Source: JAKFDI01 sp036676235 (GTDB lineage Bacteria > Pseudomonadota > Gammaproteobacteria > Burkholderiales > Burkholderiaceae_C). Taken from it: a DNA stretch of 64,000 nucleotides. The notes under the pieces were generated by a model. It saw nothing but the letters and a program-made list of their open reading frames with translations. It did no database searches and was not told where the DNA came from. How positions within the stretch are numbered: position 1 is the first letter of the stretch; every line of letters starts with the position of its first letter. The stretch covers positions 62,001-126,000 of the forward strand of contig JAKFDI010000036.1 in assembly GCA_036676235.1 (NCBI GenBank), written 5' to 3'. The position numbers were made by a program, and so were the translations under genes. This document shows, piece by piece, positions 1 through 7,643 of this stretch.

Positions 1-2
1 TC

Positions 3-962
3 GATGAGCTTGGCGCGGCAGGTGCAGCACACGCCCGACTTGCAGGAGAACGGCACGTCCAGGCCGGCCGCCGCCGCCGCATCGAGCAGGCTCGGATCGC
101 TCTTGCGGAACTCGATCTCGCGCGTGAGGCCGTCGCGGATGATGACCACCTTCGCGAGTTCCGCATCCTCGGGGCGAATCTCATGCACCGGCTTCACGCC
201 CGGTGTCGCATCCGGCACGCCGAAGCGTTCGATGTGGATGCGCTCGGGCGCGAGGCCGGCTTCGAGCAGGGCCGCCTCGGCTTCGTCGTTGGCGCCATGC
301 GGGCCGCACACGAAGGCGTGGTCGATGCTGTTTGCAGGCACCAGCGTGCGCAAAAACTCGCCGAGCTTCACACGGTCGAGCCGGCCACTGTGCAGCGGCG
401 AATCGGTGTGCTCGCGCGAGAACACGTGGTGCAGCGACAGGCGTGTCATGTAGCGGTTCTTGAGGTCTTCGAGTTCCTCCTTGAACATCGTCGACTGCTG
501 GCTGCGGTTGCCGTAGACCAGCGTGAAACGGCTGCCCGGCTCGCGCGCCAGCACCGTCTTCATGATCGAGAGGATGGGCGTGATGCCGCTGCCACCGGCG
601 ATGCCGAGGTAGTGGCGCTTGGCTTGTGCATCGATGGGCAGCGTGAAGTGGCCCTGCGGCGGAATCACCTGCAGCGTGTCGCCGGGTTGCAGCCGCTCGT
701 GCACCCAGGCCGAGAACACGCCGCCCGGCACGCGCCGCACGCCCACCCGCAGTTCGCCGTCGTCAATGCCGGCGCAGATGGAGTAGGAGCGGCGCAGGTC
801 CTGGCCGTCGACATCGCAGCGCAGCGTGAGGTACTGGCCGTGGTCGAAGCGGAAGGTCTCGGCCAGTTCGTCGGGCGTGTCGAAGGAGACGATGACCGCA
901 TCGTCGGTGTCGCGCTGCAGGGCGCGCACGCGCAGCGGGTGGAAGTGCAGGCCGAGGCTCAT
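3..962 (-). CDS. paaE: Phenylacetyl-CoA epoxidase reductase subunit PaaE, cut by window edge
   Basis: This is the oxidoreductase of the PaaABCDE complex. It passes electrons from NAD(P)H through FAD and a plant-type [2Fe-2S] cluster to the di-iron subunit PaaA. The reading frame is open for 320 codons and leaves the window before its stop; family members are about 355-360 residues, so roughly 36 C-terminal residues are missing. An FAD-binding RSYSIC motif lies near residue 60 and an NAD-binding GGSGITPI motif near residue 120. The C-terminal ferredoxin domain shows CKSGVCCTC, three of the four cluster cysteines; the fourth would lie outside the window. The ATG overlaps the paaD stop as ATGA (959-962), so it is translationally coupled as the last visible gene of the operon. 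Confidence 0.95.
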   Translation of the reverse strand, partial: MSLGLHFHPLRVRALQRDTDDAVIVSFDTPDELAETFRFDHGQYLTLRCDVDGQDLRRSYSICAGIDDGELRVGVRRVPGGVFSAWVHERLQPGDTLQVIPPQGHFTLPIDAQAKRHYLGIAGGSGITPILSIMKTVLAREPGSRFTLVYGNRSQQSTMFKEELEDLKNRYMTRLSLHHVFSREHTDSPLHSGRLDRVKLGEFLRTLVPANSIDHAFVCGPHGANDEAEAALLEAGLAPERIHIERFGVPDATPGVKPVHEIRPEDAELAKVVIIRDGLTREIEFRKSDPSLLDAAAAAGLDVPFSCKSGVCCTCRAKLI

Positions 963-1609
963 AGCGGCTTGAAGTGCTCGAAAGGCTCGCGACAGGCGAG
1001 GCAGCGGTACAGCGCCTTGCAGGCGGTGGCACCGAAGGCCGAGAGGCGTTCGGTGTCGGGGCTGGCGCAGCGCGGGCATTCCACGGCGGGTGCCGGCGTG
1101 CGGCGCACGAGGCGCATCGGTACGGCGGCGCCGGGTTGTACGGGGCCGGGGGGTGCGATGCCGTACTCGCGCAGCTTGCGGCGGCCTTCGTCGCTGATCC
1201 AGTCGGTGGTCCAGGCAGGGGCGCGCTGCAGGCTGACATGCACGGGGCCGAGGCCGGCTTCGTTCAGCGCGGCGACGACATCGTGTTCGATCTGTTCGGT
1301 GGCGGGGCAGCCGGAGTAGGTGGGCGTGAGCACCACGTCGATGCCGCCGTCATTGTTGGCGTGCACGGCGCGGACGATGCCGAGGTCGCACAGCGAGAGC
1401 GCGGGCACTTCGGGGTCGAGCACGGTGTGCAGGATGGACCAGGCGCGGTCGATGGGGCGACGGAACTGCTCATCGGCCCCCTCACCCCAGCCCTCTCTCC
1501 CGGAGGTGGAAAGGGAGCCATCCGTGCCCGCAGAGACTCCGGCGCGCTCGTGGCATTGCCCCCTCTCCCGCTTGCGGGAGAGGGTTGGGGTGAGGGTCGG
1601 TGCGCTCAC
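959..1609 (-). CDS. paaD: Phenylacetyl-CoA epoxidase maturation subunit PaaD with repeat-encoded N-terminus
   Basis: PaaD is the DUF59/MIP18-type accessory protein of the phenylacetyl-CoA epoxidase, thought to help iron or Fe-S assembly. The DUF59 core begins with DRAWSILHTVLDPEVP and carries PTYSGCPAT. The C-terminal part has a zinc-ribbon-like CPRC...CLAC pair. No ATG or GTG exists in frame just before the core. The only well-placed start is GTG at 1609-1607, which overlaps the paaC stop (GTGA) and has GGAGGG 5 nt upstream. From there the protein is 216 residues against about 165 in Escherichia coli. Residues about 5-44 are encoded by a 118-bp palindromic repeat (1479-1596) that reads open in this frame. 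Function of the core is certain; use of this start is inferred. Confidence 0.88.
   Translation of the reverse strand: MSAPTLTPTLSRKRERGQCHERAGVSAGTDGSLSTSGREGWGEGADEQFRRPIDRAWSILHTVLDPEVPALSLCDLGIVRAVHANNDGGIDVVLTPTYSGCPATEQIEHDVVAALNEAGLGPVHVSLQRAPAWTTDWISDEGRRKLREYGIAPPGPVQPGAAVPMRLVRRTPAPAVECPRCASPDTERLSAFGATACKALYRCLACREPFEHFKPL
1479..1596. repeat. 118-bp palindromic repeat element inside paaD
   Basis: The ends are imperfect inverted repeats: CCCTCACCCCAGCCCTCTC at the left and, read on the other strand, CCCTCACCCCAACCCTCTC at the right. The right arm also contains a tight internal palindrome, CTCTCCCGCTTGCGGGAGAG (1563-1582). The middle is GC-rich and not symmetrical. It looks like a small non-autonomous mobile repeat (REP or MITE-like) of the kind scattered through Burkholderiales genomes. 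No second copy was seen in this window. It lies wholly within the paaD frame and has no in-frame stop in that direction. Confidence 0.8.
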
Positions 1610-2394
1610 CACACCCCTCCCGGAAACGCCCGCTGCAGATGCTGCATCTCCGCCAGCACATACCCCATGTGCTCGCTGTGCACCCCGCGCTTGCCTGTGC
1701 TGCGAAAGGCCGATGCCGCCGGCACCGCCAATCCGCAGTCGCCGAACAGCTCGCCCATCTCCGCAGACCAACCCGCCCCGACCTCCGACCAACGCGGCCC
1801 CAAGCCGAGCGAGACGGCCTGCTCGTCCACCGCATCGTCCTCGAACAACTCCGCCACATGGCGCCACAACACCGGCAGCGCCGCATCGACACGGCGACGC
1901 GATTCGTCGGTGCCATCGGCAAGCCGAACCAGCCAGTCGGCCGCATGCTGCTGGTGGTAGTGCGCTTCCTTCACCGCCTTGCCGGCAATCGCCGCGAGTT
2001 CGGCATCCTTGGAAGCGGCAAGTCGCTCCCACATCAGCCGCAGGAACGTCGCCGCCATCACGTTGCGCAGCACCGTGAAGGCAAAGTCGCCGCGCGGCAG
2101 TTCCACGAGCGTCGGGTTGAGGTAGTCGCGCTCCTCGCGCAGGAAGGCGAGCTGGTCTTCGCTCAGCGCCTCGCCGCCGGCCGCCGCGTTCATCTGCCCG
2201 GCGCGTGTAAGCAGCGCGCGCGACTGGCCGATGACATCGAGCGCCATGTTGGCGAGCGCGATGTCTTCTTCGAGCACGGGCGCGTGCCCGCACCACTCGC
2301 CCAGGCGCTGGCCGAGGATGAGGCACAGGTCGGCCAGACGCAGCACGTACTGCACGCCAGGGTCGCGAACGGGTTGGATCGAGGCCGTGCTCAT
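1606..2394 (-). CDS. paaC: Phenylacetyl-CoA epoxidase structural subunit PaaC
   Basis: PaaC is the inactive ferritin-like partner of the catalytic PaaA in the ring-epoxidising complex. The 262-residue protein is all-helical in pattern and carries the family segments LADLCLILGQRLGEWCGHAP, LEEDIALANMALDVIGQ and EAHYHQQHAADWLVRLADGT. The start chosen is the ATG at 2394-2392, which shares one base with the paaB stop; a GTG directly before it (2397) is the alternative. The last codons form a GGAGGG Shine-Dalgarno for paaD. Gene order A-B-C-D-E is the usual one. Confidence 0.96.
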   Translation of the reverse strand: MSTASIQPVRDPGVQYVLRLADLCLILGQRLGEWCGHAPVLEEDIALANMALDVIGQSRALLTRAGQMNAAAGGEALSEDQLAFLREERDYLNPTLVELPRGDFAFTVLRNVMAATFLRLMWERLAASKDAELAAIAGKAVKEAHYHQQHAADWLVRLADGTDESRRRVDAALPVLWRHVAELFEDDAVDEQAVSLGLGPRWSEVGAGWSAEMGELFGDCGLAVPAASAFRSTGKRGVHSEHMGYVLAEMQHLQRAFPGGVW

Positions 2395-2699
2395 CACATG
2401 TGGTCCACCGACTTGGGCAACTCGTAGAAGCTCGGGTGGCGGTACACCTTGTCTTCCATCGGGTCGAAGTACATGGTCTTGTCGCCGGGGTCACTGGCGA
2501 CGATCTGGTCGGCGCGCACGACCCACACGCTGGTGCCTTCCTGGCGGCGCGTGTAGACGTCGCGGGCGAGCTGGATGGCCATCTTCGGGTCGGCCGCGTG
2601 AAGGCTGCCGCAGTGCTTGTGATCGAGGCCGGCCTTGCTGCGCACGAAGACTTCCCAGAGGGGCCATTCGGTGCGGGTGGGGGTTTCGGGGGTGGTCAT
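2394..2699 (-). CDS. paaB: Phenylacetyl-CoA epoxidase subunit PaaB
   Basis: PaaB is the small bridging subunit required for the phenylacetyl-CoA epoxidase holo-complex. The 101-residue length is typical. Family signatures visible are WEVFVRSKAGLDHKHCGSLH and the C-terminal DPMEDKVYRHPSFYELP. The stop overlaps the paaC start. Unlike the tight spacing elsewhere in the operon, 203 bp of repeats separate it from paaA, so its translation must start independently. The region before the ATG has only a weak Shine-Dalgarno (GAGCAAG). Confidence 0.96.
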   Translation of the reverse strand: MTTPETPTRTEWPLWEVFVRSKAGLDHKHCGSLHAADPKMAIQLARDVYTRRQEGTSVWVVRADQIVASDPGDKTMYFDPMEDKVYRHPSFYELPKSVDHM

Positions 2700-2740
2700 G
2701 GTCGCTTGCTCATGTATACGGATTCGGTGCTTGATGCAGG

Positions 2741-2890
2741 CTTCGACAAGCTCAGCCTGGGCCCTTCGACAGGCTCAGGCCCTTCGGCAAGCTCAGGATG
2801 CTCGGGCCCTTCGACAGGCTCAGGGCGAACGGGTGGGGGTCGCAGTGAGGCGCCCGCACCCAAGCTCCGTTCGCACTGAGCTTGTCGAAG
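2741..2890. repeat. Clustered CTTCGACARGCTCAG repeats between paaA and paaB
   Basis: Four direct copies of a 15-bp unit CTTCGACARGCTCAG lie at 2741-2755, 2764-2778, 2782-2796 (one base different) and 2809-2823. One inverted copy, CTGAGCTTGTCGAAG, lies at 2876-2890. The last direct copy continues into GGCGAACGG and the inverted copy is preceded by CCGTTCGC, so about 24-bp arms at 2809-2832 and 2867-2890 can fold into a long hairpin. This is a dispersed intergenic repeat family common in Burkholderiales and some other proteobacteria. It sits in the transcribed spacer between paaA and paaB. Confidence 0.9.
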
Positions 2891-2902
2891 TGCCCGCGCG
2901 CA

Positions 2903-3910
2903 TCACGCCGCGTCCCTCATCTCGCGCTTGCGCGCATGCGCCAGCGCCGCCTCGCGCACCCAGGCGCCGTCGTCCCAGGCCTTCACGCGCGCGCCCAGCC
3001 GTTCACGGTTGCACGGCCCGTCCCCCGCGATCACGCGCCAGAACTCGGCCCAGTCGATGGCGCCGAAGTCGTAGTGCCCGCGGTCCTCGTTCCACTGCAG
3101 GTCCGCATCAGGCAGCGTCACGCCCAGCAACTCGGCCTGCGGCACGGTGGCATCGATGAACTTCTGCCGCAACTCGTCGTTGGAGACCCGCTTGATCCCC
3201 CAACGCATCGACTGCGCGCTGTTGGGCGACTGGTCGTCCGGAGGCCCGAACATCATCACGCTCGGCCACCACCAGCGGTTCACCGCGTCCTGCACCATGG
3301 TGCGCTGCGCCTCGGTGCCCTGCTTCATCATCGTCAGCAGCGCGTCGAAACCCTGCCGCTGGTGAAAGCTCTCTTCACGGCAGATGCGCACCATCGCCCG
3401 TGCATACGGTGCATACGAGCAGCGGCAGATCGGCACCTGGTTCATGATGGCCGCGCCGTCCACCAGCCAGCCGATGGTCCCCATGTCGGCCCAGGTCAGC
3501 GTCGGGTAGTTGAAGATCGAGCTGTACTTGGCTTTGCCCGTGTGCAGCGCATCCAGCATCTGGTCGCGGCTGGTGCCCAGCGTCTCGGCGGCGGCATAGA
3601 GATAGAGGCCATGACCGCCTTCGTCCTGCACCTTGGCGAGCAGGATGGACTTGCGCTTGAGCGTGGGCGCGCGCGTGATCCAGTTGCCCTCGGGCAGCAT
3701 GCCCACGATCTCGGAGTGCGCATGCTGGCTGATCTGGCGCACCAGCGTCTTGCGGTAGTGCTCGGGCATCCAGTCCTTGGCCTCGATGAACTCGCCGGCG
3801 TCGATGCGCGCGTCGAAGCGTTCCTGCAGTTGCGCTTCCTCCATCGATTGCACGGCCTTTGGCCCCTCGGCGCCTTCGCGGCCCATCGTGTCCATCGCTT
3901 GCGTATACAT
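2903..3910 (-). CDS. paaA: Phenylacetyl-CoA epoxidase catalytic subunit PaaA
   Basis: PaaA is the di-iron monooxygenase subunit that epoxidises the aromatic ring of phenylacetyl-CoA. The protein is 335 residues, close to the usual 310-330. Ferritin-like iron-ligand segments are visible as KVQDEGGHGLYLY and CREESFHQRQG, and the conserved RWWWPSVMMFGPPD and MRWGIKRVSNDELRQ blocks follow. The ATG has AAGGAG six bases upstream and lies 23 bp after the paaK stop, so both belong to one transcript. A 203-bp repeat-filled spacer follows before paaB. Confidence 0.97.
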   Translation of the reverse strand: MYTQAMDTMGREGAEGPKAVQSMEEAQLQERFDARIDAGEFIEAKDWMPEHYRKTLVRQISQHAHSEIVGMLPEGNWITRAPTLKRKSILLAKVQDEGGHGLYLYAAAETLGTSRDQMLDALHTGKAKYSSIFNYPTLTWADMGTIGWLVDGAAIMNQVPICRCSYAPYARAMVRICREESFHQRQGFDALLTMMKQGTEAQRTMVQDAVNRWWWPSVMMFGPPDDQSPNSAQSMRWGIKRVSNDELRQKFIDATVPQAELLGVTLPDADLQWNEDRGHYDFGAIDWAEFWRVIAGDGPCNRERLGARVKAWDDGAWVREAALAHARKREMRDAA

Positions 3911-3933
3911 GGCGAACTCCTTGTGCCGCGCCT

Positions 3934-5244
3934 TCAGCGCGGCCGCTTGTCGACCACGCGCCGGGCCTTGCCCACCAGCGTGCGTTCGATCGAATCGGGC
4001 AGACCCACGTCCACCGTGGCGCTGATGCCAACCAGGGTCTTGATGCGGTGGCGAAGCTGCGCGGCCACCGCCTCACGGTCGGTGCCATCGGCGTGCTGCG
4101 GCAGCAGCTCGCAGCGCACCTGCACCGCGTCGAGCGACCCCTCGCGGGTGACGACGAGCTGGTACTGCCCCGCCAGCACGCCGTGCTGCAGCACCAGTTC
4201 CTCGATCTGCGTGGGGAACACGTTCACGCCGCGGATGATGAGCATGTCGTCGCTGCGGCCGACGATCTTGCCCATGCGGCGGAACGAGCGCGCGGTCGGC
4301 GGCAGCAGCCGCGTGAGGTCGCGCGTGCGGTAGCGCACCACCGGCAGCGCTTCCTTGGTCAGCGTGGTGAAGACGAGTTCGCCCTCTTCGCCTTCGGGCA
4401 GCACCTCGCCCGTGTCCGGGTCGATGATCTCCGGGTAGAAGTGGTCTTCCCAGATCACCGGCCCGTCCTTGCTCTCGATGCACTCGTTGGCGACGCCCGG
4501 ACCCATCACTTCCGACAGGCCGTAGATGTCCACCGCATCGAGCCCGGCGCTCGCCTCGATCTCGCGGCGCATGGCTTCGGTCCAGGGCTCGGCGCCAAAG
4601 ATGCCGACCTTGATCGACGAGGCCGCAGCATCCAGCCCCTGGCGCCTGAACTCCTCCACGATCACCTGCATGTACGAGGGCGTGACCATGATGATGTCGG
4701 GCCGGAAGTCGTTGATGAGCTGCACCTGCTTCTCGGTCTGCCCGCCTGACATCGGGATCACCGTGCAGCCCGCGCGCTCGGCGCCGTAGTGCGCACCCAG
4801 CCCGCCGGTGAACAGGCCGTAGCCGTAGGCGATATGCACGATGTCGCCGGCGCGCCCGCCCGAGGCGCGGATGGAGCGCGCCACCAGATCGGCCCAGGTG
4901 TCGATGTCTTTCTGCGTGTAGCCCACCACCGTCGGCTTGCCCGTGGTGCCGGAAGACGCGTGGATGCGCACCACCTGCTCGCGCGGCACGGCGAACATGC
5001 CGAAGGGGTAGTTCGCGCGCAGGTCGTGCTTGGTGGTCAGCGGAAATTTCGCCAGATCGGCCAGCGACTTCAGGTCCGACGGATGCACGCCGCGCGCGTC
5101 GAACGCCTGGCGGTAGTGCGGCACCTTGTCGTAGGCGTGCTGCAGCGTCCAGCGCAGGCGCTGCAGTTGCAGGCCTTCGATCTCATCGCGGCTCGCGGTC
5201 TCGATGGGTTCCAGGTCGCCGGGCTTCGGTGTCTTGACGGTCAT
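3934..5244 (-). CDS. paaK: Phenylacetate-CoA ligase
   Basis: This AMP-forming ligase activates phenylacetate to phenylacetyl-CoA with ATP and CoA, the entry step of the pathway. The 436-residue protein shows the adenylate-forming motif SSGTTGKPTVVGYTQKD near residue 95, then YGLFTGGLGAHYGAE, the aromatic-binding region and the C-terminal RCELLP domain. AAGGAGA precedes the ATG. It lies 18 bp after paaI and 23 bp before paaA in the same direction. It ends in a basic KARRVVDKRPR tail as in other PaaK proteins. Confidence 0.97.
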   Translation of the reverse strand: MTVKTPKPGDLEPIETASRDEIEGLQLQRLRWTLQHAYDKVPHYRQAFDARGVHPSDLKSLADLAKFPLTTKHDLRANYPFGMFAVPREQVVRIHASSGTTGKPTVVGYTQKDIDTWADLVARSIRASGGRAGDIVHIAYGYGLFTGGLGAHYGAERAGCTVIPMSGGQTEKQVQLINDFRPDIIMVTPSYMQVIVEEFRRQGLDAAASSIKVGIFGAEPWTEAMRREIEASAGLDAVDIYGLSEVMGPGVANECIESKDGPVIWEDHFYPEIIDPDTGEVLPEGEEGELVFTTLTKEALPVVRYRTRDLTRLLPPTARSFRRMGKIVGRSDDMLIIRGVNVFPTQIEELVLQHGVLAGQYQLVVTREGSLDAVQVRCELLPQHADGTDREAVAAQLRHRIKTLVGISATVDVGLPDSIERTLVGKARRVVDKRPR

Positions 5245-5262
5245 GGGTGCTTGTCTCCTTGC

Positions 5263-5727
5263 TCAGGCGCCGCTGGGGCCGCTGGGGCCGTTCCCCACGG
5301 CGGGCTTGCCCTTCATCCGGTACGAGCGCCCGCGGAACACGGCCACGCGCTCGCCGCGCTGGTTGCTCACGTTCACGTCGTACACGCCGGTGCGCCCGGC
5401 GAGCGACACCTCTTCGGCCACCGCGGTCAGCACATCGCCCTCGCGCGCCGGTGCGACGAGGTCGACGCTGAAGCCCGAGGCCACCGTCAGTTCGTTGTAG
5501 CTGTTGCAGGCAAACGCGAAGGCCGAATCGGCCAGCGTGGTGACCAGCCCGCCGTGGCAGATGTCCAGGCCGTTGAGCATGTCGGCGCGAACAGTCATCG
5601 TGAGCGTGGCGCGGCCGGGGCCGATCGCCGTCACCTGCATGCCGAGCGCCTTCGACGCACGGTCGTTGGCGTACATGCCCTCGCGCACGTGCTCGGCGGT
5701 TTGTTGGGCGAGGCTCGGGTCTGGCAT
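5263..5727 (-). CDS. paaI: Hydroxyphenylacetyl-CoA thioesterase PaaI
   Basis: This hot-dog fold thioesterase hydrolyses ring-hydroxylated phenylacetyl-CoA and related dead-end CoA esters, protecting the CoA pool during phenylacetate breakdown. The family signature DICHGGLVTTLADSAFAFACN includes the catalytic aspartate region. The start chosen is ATG 5727, which has AGGAG eight bases upstream and gives 154 residues. A TTG at 5748 overlapping the paaG stop would add seven residues and is less likely. The C-terminus is a low-complexity Gly/Pro/Ser tail (GNGPSGPSGA). Confidence 0.94.
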   Translation of the reverse strand: MPDPSLAQQTAEHVREGMYANDRASKALGMQVTAIGPGRATLTMTVRADMLNGLDICHGGLVTTLADSAFAFACNSYNELTVASGFSVDLVAPAREGDVLTAVAEEVSLAGRTGVYDVNVSNQRGERVAVFRGRSYRMKGKPAVGNGPSGPSGA

Positions 5728-5744
5728 TCGCAAGGCTCCTGCGC

Positions 5745-6569
5745 TCAACGGTCCGTGAAGCGCGGGCTGCGCTTCTCGAAGAACGCCTGCACGCCTTCGC
5801 CGTAGTCGTGCGCGAAACCGAGCCCGCGCTGCGTGCGCGCTTCGGCCGCGAGCGCGGCGGCGTAGTCCATCTGCGCCGCCGCGTCGATCGCCTCGCGCGT
5901 GGCGACGAGTGCTCGCGTCGGCATGGCGGCGAGGCGCTGCGCGAGGGCTTCAACTTCCGCCATCAGCGCGTCGTCGTCCACGCACTTCCAGATGAGGCCC
6001 ATGCGCTCGGCCTCGGCCGCCGGCAGCTTGTCGCCCAGCATCGCGAGACCCATGGCGCGCGCCCGCCCGGCGAGGCGCGGCAGCAGCCAGGTGCCGCCGG
6101 TATCGGGCACCAGGCCGATCCTGGCGAAGGCCTGCACGAAGTTCGCCGAGCGTGCGGCCACCACCAGATCGCAACCCAGCGCCAGGTTCGCCCCGGCGCC
6201 GGCCGCCACGCCGTTCACCGCCGCGATCACCGGCACCGGCATGGAACGCAGGCGCAGCGCGAGCGGGGTGTAGTGGCGCTCGATGAGCACGCTCAAGTCC
6301 TTCGCCGGTTCGCCTGGCGCGGGCGGCGAAGCCAGCGGGTCCGACAGATCCTGCCCGGCGCAAAAGCCCCGGCCGCTGCCGGTGAGCACGAGGCAGCGCA
6401 CCTCGGCATCGCCCGCCGCCGCCTCCAGCGCCGCCAGCAGCGCCACGTGCATCTCACCCGTGAAGCTGTTGAGCGCCTGCGGGCGGTTCAGCGCGAGGGT
6501 GCGCACCGCGCCGTTCTGCGTCACGAGGACGGAAGAAGAATCGGAAGCGGTTTCGGACGGTCCGGCCAT
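5745..6569 (-). CDS. paaG: 2-(1,2-epoxy-1,2-dihydrophenyl)acetyl-CoA isomerase PaaG
   Basis: This crotonase-family enzyme isomerises the ring epoxide to an oxepin-CoA, the step after PaaABCDE. Crotonase motifs are clear: GRGFCAGQDL, VIAAVNGVAAGAGANLALGCD and the oxyanion-hole Gly segment, then GLVPDTGGTWLLPRLAGRAR. PaaF, the hydratase paralogue, is otherwise the closest alternative; the position first in this operon and the QDLSDP sequence favour PaaG. ATG 6569 has AGGAG five bases upstream and yields 274 residues; the open frame extends 17 codons further without a better start. It is the first gene of the operon, directly downstream of the PaaR-like palindrome. Confidence 0.9.
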   Translation of the reverse strand: MAGPSETASDSSSVLVTQNGAVRTLALNRPQALNSFTGEMHVALLAALEAAAGDAEVRCLVLTGSGRGFCAGQDLSDPLASPPAPGEPAKDLSVLIERHYTPLALRLRSMPVPVIAAVNGVAAGAGANLALGCDLVVAARSANFVQAFARIGLVPDTGGTWLLPRLAGRARAMGLAMLGDKLPAAEAERMGLIWKCVDDDALMAEVEALAQRLAAMPTRALVATREAIDAAAQMDYAAALAAEARTQRGLGFAHDYGEGVQAFFEKRSPRFTDR

Positions 6570-6629
6570 GCGTGCTCCTGCAGCGCCGGCCGTGGGTGGC
6601 AATGCCTTGCGGCAACGCAAGAGTTCATT

Positions 6630-6645
6630 TACCGACCGGTCGGTA
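6630..6645. promoter_or_regulatory. PaaR-like TetR-family operator palindrome
   Basis: TACCGACCGGTCGGTA is a perfect 16-bp palindrome. The ACCGACCGGTCGGT core is the type recognised by TetR-family PaaR repressors that control paa genes in betaproteobacteria. It starts immediately downstream of the -10 box of the paaG promoter, so a bound dimer would block initiation, with phenylacetyl-CoA as the expected inducer. The regulator gene is not in the window. The palindrome is seen; the binder is inferred from context. Confidence 0.75.
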
Positions 6646-6646
6646 G

Positions 6647-6676
6647 ACTATAAATTCTGCGGGGTGGCTGATGCAA
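6647..6676 (-). promoter_or_regulatory. Promoter of the paaGIKABCDE operon
   Basis: On the minus strand TTGCAT (6676-6671) and TATAGT (6652-6647) are separated by 18 bp, a good sigma-70 arrangement. The predicted start falls inside the adjoining palindrome, and about 70 nt of leader precede the paaG ATG. Confidence 0.6.
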
Positions 6677-6689
6677 GTCAAACCGTATG

Positions 6690-7640
6690 GGGACAAATAC
6701 CGGGTTGCAGATGGGCGGCGGCAGCGGCGTGCCGCACGCCACGAGACGGGCCACTCAGTCGCCCGCTCCACGAGGCGTGTCAGCCAATCGGCCCGAGTTC
6801 GCTGGCGCGAGAAAGCCCATGGGCCGGCTTCTTGGTGAGCTGCGCCCACATTGGGTCGTCAATGTGTGCCGCAGAATTTCGGCATGCACGTCTCGTTCTA
6901 CACCGCCGCCGACATTGCAACCATTCTCGATGCCATCGGGAACAACGCTCTCGCCCTCGCTCTCGCAGTTCTGATGCTCCGAGAGTTGGCTGCGCTGGTG
7001 CGCGCCTGGAAAGCTCGTCCACGCAAGCATGCGAAAACTTCAGCGTCGACGGCGACCGCTATCACGCTTTCGTCCAGTTCCACGGGGGCAAAGAAGCGAC
7101 GTTCGCCTACTAAGACGTCGACATCGAAGCGATCAACAACCGGTTTCAGGTAGACATCCCGAACTTCTTTTCCTACCGCCACGAGACCCTCTACGACCGA
7201 CATCCTTCCCGGTGTGTGCTTGACCCCTTCGACGGAGCCGGGGGGGTCTTCTATAGGCGGTCCTCACGGTCGAAAGATTCCACGAAGCGCTGGGGGGCGG
7301 GTGATGTGGAAGTTGAGGGGTAGGTATGTGACTCTGGGAGCGATGTCCGGTCAGAGGTCGGCGAAAAATGCGAGCTGTCGCTGAAACATGACGCCGCCGC
7401 CCACCGCCGTTTCATCATCGCCCTGAGCCAACCGCCGTATCACCAGGGAAGGCTGAGGGCGCCTATTGGCGCGGATGAGGTGCCTGATTTGGGATGCCCA
7501 GGACGTCTGCGGGACACCCCAGAGGCATGATCCGCGCGCGCAAGGGGTCGTGTTGGGCCGGTAGGGCGGCTCGGCGACGCCCGCACCGATCACAACCACC
7601 AACCCTTCGAAGCGCGGCGGTCTCCGCGCCGGCCGAATGC
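6690..7640. other. About 950 bp with no intact recognisable gene
   Basis: Between the paa promoter and the AI-2E family permease no reading frame has a clear start, family motif and length. Two short stretches look formerly coding (see the remnant at 6884-7250). The rest, 7260-7640, has mixed base composition and short frames only. No inverted repeats or target duplications marking an insertion sequence were found by eye. No tRNA gene was seen. Confidence 0.6.
6884..7250 (+). pseudogene. Decayed coding remnant of unknown family
   Basis: Two segments carry codon bias like real genes but in different frames. From 6884 the frame reads MHVSFYTAADIATILDAIGN, followed by a hydrophobic Ala/Leu stretch, like a membrane helix, and a basic end. 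From about 7035 another plus-strand frame reads VDGDRYHAFVQFHGGKEATF, then meets TAA at 7112-7114, and continues DVDIEAINNRFQVDIPNFF and SYRHETLYDRHP with almost only G or C at third positions. A frameshift and a stop would explain this. The first segment alone could be a small intact gene (6884-7153, 89 aa). The family was not recognised. Confidence 0.4.
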
Positions 7641-7643
7641 CTA

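Noticed and set aside
1606..2494. PaaD frame continuing upstream through paaC as one 511-residue protein
   Set aside because: The upstream part is an alternate frame of paaC with shadow composition; the start at GTG 1609 has proper Shine-Dalgarno spacing and overlap.
2741..2890. CRISPR-like array in the paaA-paaB spacer
   Set aside because: Units are 15 bp, spacing is irregular (3-12 bp, then 52 bp), one unit is inverted and no cas gene is near; it is a dispersed intergenic repeat.
7260..7640. Possible insertion-sequence remnant before the permease gene
   Set aside because: No transposase motif, terminal inverted repeats or target duplication could be seen; only short frames are present.
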